A stretch of DNA of 8,321 nt from Planctomycetota bacterium. Its GTDB lineage: Bacteria > Planctomycetota > UBA1135. The translations under genes were made by a program, and so were the position numbers. Each line of letters begins with the position of its first letter. Positions within the stretch are counted from its first letter, which is position 1. Of this stretch, positions 1 to 4,729 are shown in pieces. The notes under the pieces were generated by a model, which ran no database searches, was not told the origin of the DNA, and worked only from the letters and a program-made list of their open reading frames with translations. Where the stretch lies: assembly GCA_027623585.1 (NCBI GenBank), contig JAQBVK010000097.1, positions 1 to 8,321 on the forward strand, in the 5' to 3' direction.

Positions 1-594
1 ATCGACGCGGAGAGCGGCGAGCCCGCGCCCCACGTCTGGAACGCCGCGCTCGCTGAAGGAGTGGCCTTCGATCCGCGTGCATCGCGCGCGTTGGTGGTCG
101 GCTCCGCCTGCGGACTTTGCGGCACGCGCGTGCTCGAAGATCTGCGCGACGGTCTGCCGCGTGCGATCGCTGCGCCGATGGACGTCGAGCCTGAGCGGTT
201 GCGTGCGGCCTTTGCGGAGCTGCGCAGTCAGCAGCCCTTGTTCGCGCGGACGGCGGGCACGCACGGCGCGGCGTTGGCCTTCGCTGAGCGCGACGGAGCG
301 CTCGCACTCCACGATCTTGCGGAAGACGTCGGCCGGCACAACGCTGCCGACAAGGTGCTGGGCGCAGCGCTGCGCAGCGGCCACTATCCGCTCGAACGGC
401 CGGCTTGGCTGCTGGTCAGCGGCCGCATCTCCTACGAGATCGTGCAGAAAGCGGCGCTCGCGGGGGTGGGCGCGGTGGCCGGCGTGGGCATGCCGACCAC
501 GCTCGCGGTTTCGGCCGCGCGCGCCTGCGGCCTGATCCTGCACGGCTTCGTGCGCGAAGGCGGTGGACTCCGCTACGCGCCGGAAGCCGACTAG
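1..594 (+). CDS. fdhD: FdhD, formate dehydrogenase accessory sulfurtransferase (5'-truncated by window edge)
   Basis: FdhD is a cytoplasmic protein that passes sulfur from a cysteine desulfurase to the molybdenum cofactor of formate dehydrogenases, a step needed for their activity. The reading frame is open from base 1 and ends with TAG at 592-594, giving 197 visible residues; the family is usually about 260-280 residues, so roughly the first 70-90 are outside the window. A GTG at 61 is probably internal, because family-like sequence continues upstream of it. Visible family marks, counted from base 1, are the sulfur-handling SACGLCG motif with C37 and C40, the EDVGRHN motif at 108-114 and LVSGRISYEIVQKAA from residue 138, followed by a glycine-rich MPTTLAV stretch and a hydrophobic GLILHGFVR end. 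Nothing is missing among these motifs, so the gene looks functional. It converges with the minus-strand block and its stop codon overlaps that of the next gene. No formate dehydrogenase gene is visible here. Confidence 0.95.
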   Translation: MDAESGEPAPHVWNAALAEGVAFDPRASRALVVGSACGLCGTRVLEDLRDGLPRAIAAPMDVEPERLRAAFAELRSQQPLFARTAGTHGAALAFAERDGALALHDLAEDVGRHNAADKVLGAALRSGHYPLERPAWLLVSGRISYEIVQKAALAGVGAVAGVGMPTTLAVSAARACGLILHGFVREGGGLRYAPEAD

Positions 595-818
595 TACTCG
601 ATCTCGGCGAGATCGTCGATCGCGAAGTCCAACGCGAACTCGCGGTCTACGTTGATGATGCGGCCGCGGCCGAGGCGTTCGACGTACGTGACGGCGCCGT
701 TCTCTTCGCGTCCGTCCTTGAAGCGAACACGCACGTTGTAACGCGTGCGGGCCTCCTTCAAACGGCGGACGAGCTCAAGGACGTCGGGAAGTTCATGCGG
801 GGGGACCGGACTGACCAT
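591..818 (-). CDS. small 75-residue protein of unknown function, downstream of the Nudix gene
   Basis: I do not recognise this protein. The 75-residue product starts MVSPVPPHELPDVLE, with a predicted amphipathic helix (residues 8-25, ending RRLKEARTRY), followed by short alternating strands (VRVRFKDGREENGAVTYVERLG, then RIINVDREFALDFAIDDLAEIEY). A small beta-barrel or Sm-like fold is possible, but this is inferred from the residue pattern only. I chose the ATG at 816-818 because a GGAG sequence lies about 10 bases upstream and because the frame further upstream is arginine-rich shadow sequence inside the Nudix gene. The gene begins 20 bp after the Nudix stop on the same strand, suggesting co-transcription. 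Its TAG (591-593) overlaps the fdhD TAG (592-594) tail to tail, so there is no room for a terminator between the two genes. The balanced, acidic-ended composition supports a real protein. Confidence 0.65.
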   Translation of the reverse strand: MVSPVPPHELPDVLELVRRLKEARTRYNVRVRFKDGREENGAVTYVERLGRGRIINVDREFALDFAIDDLAEIEY

Positions 819-838
819 TCGGTGCAAGCTCCAGGGTT

Positions 839-1498
839 TTAGGACGGAATGAGCACACGCGCGCGCGCACTCTCGAGCGCTCCGGAACGGAGCAGCAGGG
901 CGGACCAGGTTTCGAAGGGAGAAGCCGGGTCCTCGGCGAGTTTCCGCAGTGAGGAGAGCGACTCGAAGCCGCCCGTCATCGCCGCAGTCTCGCGGATGGT
1001 CACGGACAGATCGGTGGCATCGAGCGCGTAAACGAGCCCGAGGTGCACCGCGCCGACCGCAGTCGTGTCGTCGTTCAGCAGTCCGATCGGGCGCAGGCGC
1101 AGGACCGCATCCGCCGGGAGCTCGAGTTCCTCGCGCAGCTCGCGCTGGCAAGCTCTCTCGAACAGGTCGGCGCCCGCAGCATCGAGGTCGCACGGATTCA
1201 CGTGCCCGCCGACGCCGATCGAGCGCTTGCCGTGCAGGCGCTTCTCACCCTGCGTCTTGAGGCGCGTCAGGCACAGGACTTCGGAGCCACGCAACACCGC
1301 CACGTAGGGGATCGGCTGCTTGCACTCCGGGTGACTCTCCGCCCAGCGGCGCTCGACGAAATATCCGTGCTCCCGGCAGGGGGCGAGCAGGGTCTGCTCC
1401 AGCGCCTCGGGAGTCATCGGCTGGAGACCGTGGGGCGTCGCTGTTGGAAACAGCACGGCGCGCGGAACAACCCAAACGAACTCCATGTCGAGGGCCAT
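839..1498 (-). CDS. Nudix hydrolase of the COG4112 'predicted phosphoesterase (MutT family)' type
   Basis: A Nudix-fold pyrophosphohydrolase, 219 residues long, probably cytoplasmic; the substrate is unknown. The family is recognised from a chain of conserved segments: EFVWVVPRAVLF at the N-terminus, KQPIPYVAVLRG (60-71), GEKRLHGKRSIGVGGHVNP (84-102), the catalytic RELREEL core (R119, E120, E123, E124), IGLLNDDTTAVGAVHLGLVYALD (138-160) and a late ETWSALLL. The Nudix box is longer than the canonical GX5EX7REUXEEXGU: about seven extra residues lie between G98 and R119, which I recall as usual for this subfamily. The ATG at 1496-1498 is preceded by AGAGG with good spacing; an in-frame TTG at 1514-1516 would add six residues and is less likely. 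The gene lies downstream of rnpB after 137 bp without a gene and is followed at 20 bp by a small gene. Confidence in the family is high, in the substrate nil. Confidence 0.93.
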   Translation of the reverse strand: MALDMEFVWVVPRAVLFPTATPHGLQPMTPEALEQTLLAPCREHGYFVERRWAESHPECKQPIPYVAVLRGSEVLCLTRLKTQGEKRLHGKRSIGVGGHVNPCDLDAAGADLFERACQRELREELELPADAVLRLRPIGLLNDDTTAVGAVHLGLVYALDATDLSVTIRETAAMTGGFESLSSLRKLAEDPASPFETWSALLLRSGALESARARVLIPS

Positions 1499-1584
1499 TC
1501 TTGCGCCTCTCGTCAAAAACGCAAGCCGTCACCGCTAGATCTTGTGGAAAACCGGGCAGTGGGCCCATCTGTAGGACCACTAGG

Positions 1585-1596
1585 GGTGGTACCACC
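1585..1596. repeat. 12-bp perfect palindrome GGTGGTACCACC between rnpB and the Nudix gene
   Basis: The 137-bp stretch between the rnpB 3' end and the Nudix start holds no gene. It contains the perfect palindrome GGTGGTACCACC. Overlapping it is a second possible hairpin, ACCAC (1576-1580) with GTGGT (1586-1590) around a 5-base loop, which cannot form at the same time. No run of T follows either structure on the minus strand, so neither reads as a clean intrinsic terminator of rnpB. The palindrome could be an operator for the Nudix unit or a 3' processing structure; both are guesses. I saw no convincing -35/-10 pair for the Nudix gene. Confidence 0.4.
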
Positions 1597-1635
1597 ACAA
1601 GAGCATCTCCCGGGACCTGATCGCAGCGAGAAGAA

Positions 1636-2000
<365 letters not shown>

Positions 2001-2006
2001 GCCGGC

Positions 2007-2012
2007 ATTGTA
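2007..2012 (-). promoter_or_regulatory. probable -10 box (TACAAT) of rnpB
   Basis: On the minus strand the gap between the ruvX stop and rnpB reads GGCTACAATGCCGGCGAG. TACAAT matches the sigma-70 type consensus TATAAT at five of six positions. Six bases separate it from G2000, which is also the first base of the rnpB P1 helix, so the predicted start fits the RNA. I saw no good -35 at 16-18 bp; that region lies in the last codons of ruvX. Confidence 0.55.
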
Positions 2013-2019
2013 GCCGCGA

Positions 2020-2478
2020 TCACTCGTCGTCCAGTTCTGGGTCCGGCGGCGGGGGGCGTGAGATCTCGCCCAAGTACTCACGCAGGATCACGACCGCCGC
2101 CACGCTGTCGAGCAGCGGCTTGGCGCGCTTGCGGTCGTAGCCGCCGGCGCGCAGCAGAGCGCGTGCTTCGTGCGTGGTGTGCCGCTCATCCCGCGTCAGC
2201 AGTTCCACTCCCGGCGGCAGCGCAGGCTGCAAGGCCGCGATGAAAATGCCGACGATCTGCACGGCGGAGCCTTCGCGGCCGTCCGGTAGATACGGCATGC
2301 CGACCACGACCCTGCGCACCTCGCGCTCACGCACTTCCCGCACGACGCTTTGGACGGTCTCCTGCAGGTCTCCGCTGACGATCGGCGCCAATGGGGAAGC
2401 AATGATGCCAAGCGGATCGGACACGGCGAGGCCGGTGCGGATCCCACCGTAATCCACGGCGAGGATGCGTCCGATCAT
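2020..2478 (-). CDS. ruvX: RuvX/YqgF family putative Holliday junction resolvase / pre-16S rRNA nuclease
   Basis: A small RNase H-fold protein of 152 residues, the usual family length (about 135-155). Members have been assigned both to Holliday junction resolution and to 5' maturation of 16S rRNA; the sequence does not tell which applies. Visible marks are RILAVDYGGIRTGLAVSDPLG (4-24, metal-binding D9), VVVGMPYLPDGREG (57-70), the TRDERHTTHEA motif (95-105, with D97 and E98) and D124 in LLDSVAAVVILREYL. The C-terminus is a proline-rich acidic tail, RPPPPDPELDDE. I chose the ATG at 2476-2478 because the family N-terminus begins here; it falls 13 bp after the manC stop. An in-frame GTG at 2506-2508 would add ten residues and overlap manC by 17 bp. 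Neither start has a clear Shine-Dalgarno sequence. Very tight spacing implies co-transcription with manC. Confidence 0.93.
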   Translation of the reverse strand: MIGRILAVDYGGIRTGLAVSDPLGIIASPLAPIVSGDLQETVQSVVREVREREVRRVVVGMPYLPDGREGSAVQIVGIFIAALQPALPPGVELLTRDERHTTHEARALLRAGGYDRKRAKPLLDSVAAVVILREYLGEISRPPPPDPELDDE

Positions 2479-2491
2479 CGAGCGACGCGCA

Positions 2492-3580
2492 TCAGGTGGC
2501 GTCCTCACGTCCAGCAGCTTTGAGGCGATCCACGATGAGCTTCACGTCTTCCGCGCGATCGCGCCGTGCCACGAGCACCGCGTCGGCAGTGCGCACCACG
2601 ACGAGATCGTCCACTCCGATCACCGCGAGGATTTGTGGCTCGGAGGAGTACGCGAGGATTCCGCGCGCGTCTTCCGCCAGCAGCGTCCCGCCCTTCGGAA
2701 AGATCGCGGCGTTGCCGTGTTCGTCGTGCTTGACCTCGTCGTAGAGGCTCTTCCACGATCCGACGTCGCTCCATCGGAACGGAGCGGAGAGCACCAGCGC
2801 GCCCTCCACCTTTTCCATGATGCCGACGTCCACCGGCACCGCCGGCAGGCCCGGGTAGACGCGGTCGAGTTCCGCCTGGAAGCCGGATTCGCCGATCTTC
2901 TCCGCGATGCGCGCCAAGCCCAGGTGAAGCTCCGGCATGTGCTGCTGAATCGCGTCCAGAATGGTGCGCGCTCGCCACACGAAGATGCCTGAGTTCCAAA
3001 GGTACTCGCCAGAGTCGATGAACTGCTGCGCGCGTGGAGCCTGGGGCTTTTCCGTGAAGCCGGCCACGTGGAAGCAATCCAGTCCTTCGTACACCGCGGT
3101 GCGCGCCGCGCGTCGGATGTAGCCGTAGCCGATCGCCGGCCAAGTCGGCGGAATCCCGAAGGTGACGAAGCGTCCGGGCTGATCAGCAGCCATCACCGCC
3201 GCGCGCAGCGCGCGTTGGAATTCGTCCACCGGGGAGATCACGTGATCGGCGGGCAACACCACGATCACGGCATCGCAATCAGCTTCTGCGATCACCGCCG
3301 CGGCCAGGCCCACGCAAGGCGCGGTGTTGCGTCCCACCGGCTCGACCAGGATGTTCTGCACCGGCAGGCGCGGGCACACGCGCCGCACGCCTTGCACCTG
3401 CTGGGCGTTGGTGACCACCCAGGTGCGCTCGAGCGGCACTAGAGGGTCGAGTCGCGCGATCGTCTCCGCGAGCATGGCTTGCCCGCCGGTGATCGGCAGT
3501 AATTGTTTGGGCCGGTTGCGCCGACTCTCGGGCCAGAAGCGCGTGCCTGATCCGCCCGCCATCACGACCGCGTGGAGCAT
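2492..3580 (-). CDS. manC: mannose-1-phosphate guanylyltransferase (GDP-mannose pyrophosphorylase)
   Basis: Makes GDP-mannose from mannose-1-phosphate and GTP in the cytoplasm, supplying mannose, fucose or rhamnose residues for surface polysaccharides and glycans. The 362 residues cover the nucleotidyltransferase domain and C-terminal beta-helix only, without the fused phosphomannose isomerase domain of the longer bifunctional enzymes. Key motifs are MAGGSGTRFWPESR (7-20), PKQLLPI (24-30), EPVGRNTAP (80-88), VLPADHVI (108-115), GYGYI (151-155), FTEKP (175-179), YLWNSGIFVWRA (193-204) and FRWSDVGSWKSLYDE (268-282). The segment before GYGYI reads WPAI where many relatives have PET, a minor change. 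The ATG at 3578-3580 is chosen because the family N-terminus starts there. No Shine-Dalgarno sequence is evident, and the end of an insertion element lies only 9 bp upstream, so the native leader has probably been replaced. The frame stays open upstream through the element, which is most likely chance in GC-rich DNA. ruvX follows at 13 bp. Confidence 0.95.
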   Translation of the reverse strand: MLHAVVMAGGSGTRFWPESRRNRPKQLLPITGGQAMLAETIARLDPLVPLERTWVVTNAQQVQGVRRVCPRLPVQNILVEPVGRNTAPCVGLAAAVIAEADCDAVIVVLPADHVISPVDEFQRALRAAVMAADQPGRFVTFGIPPTWPAIGYGYIRRAARTAVYEGLDCFHVAGFTEKPQAPRAQQFIDSGEYLWNSGIFVWRARTILDAIQQHMPELHLGLARIAEKIGESGFQAELDRVYPGLPAVPVDVGIMEKVEGALVLSAPFRWSDVGSWKSLYDEVKHDEHGNAAIFPKGGTLLAEDARGILAYSSEPQILAVIGVDDLVVVRTADAVLVARRDRAEDVKLIVDRLKAAGREDAT

Positions 3581-3587
3581 CCGGCGG

Positions 3588-3593
3588 ATGATA
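3588..3593 (-). promoter_or_regulatory. possible junction-spanning -10 box (TATCAT) upstream of manC
   Basis: On the minus strand TATCAT (five of six to TATAAT) spans the boundary between the insertion element's terminal repeat (3590 onward) and the host flank. A start 6-7 bases downstream would fall at 3581 or 3580, right at the A of the manC ATG, implying a leaderless message. No good -35 is seen at 16-18 bp. This is a weak single-box prediction. Confidence 0.25.
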
Positions 3594-3601
3594 CTGGCCC
3601 C
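3590..3601 (+). repeat. left terminal inverted repeat of the insertion element
   Basis: GATACTGGCCCC, perfectly complementary to 4731-4742. The match extends weakly inward (TC at second and third inner positions) and breaks at the first outer base. It ends 9 bp from the manC start codon. Confidence 0.8.
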
Positions 3602-3700
3602 TTCGCCTGGAGGAAGCCTTGGTGAGTCCGGGTAACTCGAAGGTCCGTGCGGCGTCAAAGGAGTTGCCAAGCGGCAGGCCACGCCCTGCTGCGGAGTCCC

Positions 3701-4729
3701 ATGACTGCATTCACACCGCCCTTCTGTCCCTACCCCTCCTGCGCCGCGCATGCGGGAGGCGTCACTTTTCGCTCCTACCGTGACGGAAGTTACCAGCGCG
3801 CCGTCGATGGGCGCCGCGTTCAGCGCTTTCATTGCTGCCACTGCCTCCGCCGCTTCTCCAGCCAGAGTTTTCGCCTTGACTACCGTCAGCAGAAACCCCG
3901 CATCAATCCGCAAATTCTCGGTTGCTTCGTCTCCAAGGTCACGCACCGGCAGACGGCGCGCATCCTTCGCATCGATCGCAAGACCGTGCAGCGGCGGCTG
4001 CGCCACTTCGGTCCAGCGCTGCACCGATGGCATGCGGTTTTCCTCGCTCGCGCGAGATCACGCGGCGGTTTGAGCGGCTCCTTCAGCTTCGACGAACTGG
4101 AAACTTTCGAGCATGACCGGCGCCTGCAACCGGTCACCGTTCCGGTGCTGATCCATCGTGCGACCCGATTCGTGGTCCACTTAGAAACCGCCGATTTGCC
4201 GTCACGCGGAGGGATCTCTGCACTGAATGCTGCACGGAAAAAGGCACGCGAGAGAATTCACGGCCGCCGAACAAGCGGCTCGAGCCGTGCAGTGGAGGCG
4301 TGCGTCGTCGCGCTCAAGCGCGTCCACTCGCCACGCGAACTTCTGCAGCTCGTCATGGATCGAAAGAGCACCTATCTTCCCATCGTGCGACGTCATTTCG
4401 GCAAGCGCTTCGCTGCTCTGATCCGCGAATATGGCTCGGCTCCTCGCAACACGCTCAACCCGATGTTCCCGATCAACCATATGCTTGCGATGTTGCGCGA
4501 CCAGGTCTCGCGTTTGGTGAGAAGGAGTTGGGCGGCAAGCAAGAAGCAGGCCGAATTGATACACCATTTATGGATCTTCGTCGCCTGGCGGAATTACGTC
4601 AGGCCGATGTTCAATCGGACGAAGCATCTGAGCTCAGCAATGGCCTTAGGACTGACCGACAGGCGTTACCGACCGGCCGAACTACTGCGCTGGAAGTGGC
4701 CCGACTTGATGCCCGTTTCCGCCATTTGA
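3701..4729 (+). CDS. transposase-like protein with N-terminal zinc finger (IS1/IS1595-like, family uncertain)
   Basis: Probable transposase of the surrounding element, 342 residues from the ATG at 3701. That start has GGAG four bases upstream, and the protein begins MTAFTPPFCPYPSC; an upstream in-frame start at 3647 would add 18 residues without recognisable sequence. Domains in order: a four-cysteine zinc finger (C9, C14, C45, C48) around GRRVQRFHCCHCLRRF; a helix-turn-helix-like segment at about 78-103 (QTARILRIDRKTVQRRLRHFG); a core beginning FSFDELETFE (D131, E132, E134); VPVLIHRATRFVVH (147-160); LVMDRKSTYLPIVRRHFG with D220; then NHMLAMLRDQVSRLVRRSWAASKKQAELIHHLWIFVAWRNYVRP (259-302), whose layout recalls the C-terminal part of IS1-type transposases. 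Clear equivalents of the second aspartate and final glutamate of a DDE triad are not obvious, so activity is uncertain. The frame is intact, with no frameshift. Its last 48 bases overlap the end of the minus-strand AsmA-like gene. Confidence 0.8.
   Translation: MTAFTPPFCPYPSCAAHAGGVTFRSYRDGSYQRAVDGRRVQRFHCCHCLRRFSSQSFRLDYRQQKPRINPQILGCFVSKVTHRQTARILRIDRKTVQRRLRHFGPALHRWHAVFLARARSRGGLSGSFSFDELETFEHDRRLQPVTVPVLIHRATRFVVHLETADLPSRGGISALNAARKKARERIHGRRTSGSSRAVEACVVALKRVHSPRELLQLVMDRKSTYLPIVRRHFGKRFAALIREYGSAPRNTLNPMFPINHMLAMLRDQVSRLVRRSWAASKKQAELIHHLWIFVAWRNYVRPMFNRTKHLSSAMALGLTDRRYRPAELLRWKWPDLMPVSAI

Noticed and set aside
819..1193. Longer version of the 75-residue protein starting inside the Nudix gene
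   Set aside because: The added 125 residues are Arg/Ala/Cys-rich shadow sequence; a start with a ribosome-binding site lies after the Nudix stop.
1560..1635. Intrinsic terminator for rnpB
   Set aside because: Hairpins are present but none is followed by a T-rich tract on the minus strand; not called.
3574..3589. Similarity between GGAGCATCCGGCGGAT left of the element and GGAGCACCGGCGAT at 4753-4766 as a possible target-site duplication
   Set aside because: The right copy is 10 bp away from the element end and the copies differ by gaps; a target duplication should directly adjoin both ends. Probably chance.
3581..4033. Upstream extension of the manC frame through the insertion element
   Set aside because: The 151 extra codons are antisense to the transposase gene and carry no recognisable domain; the family N-terminus begins exactly at the ATG at 3580.
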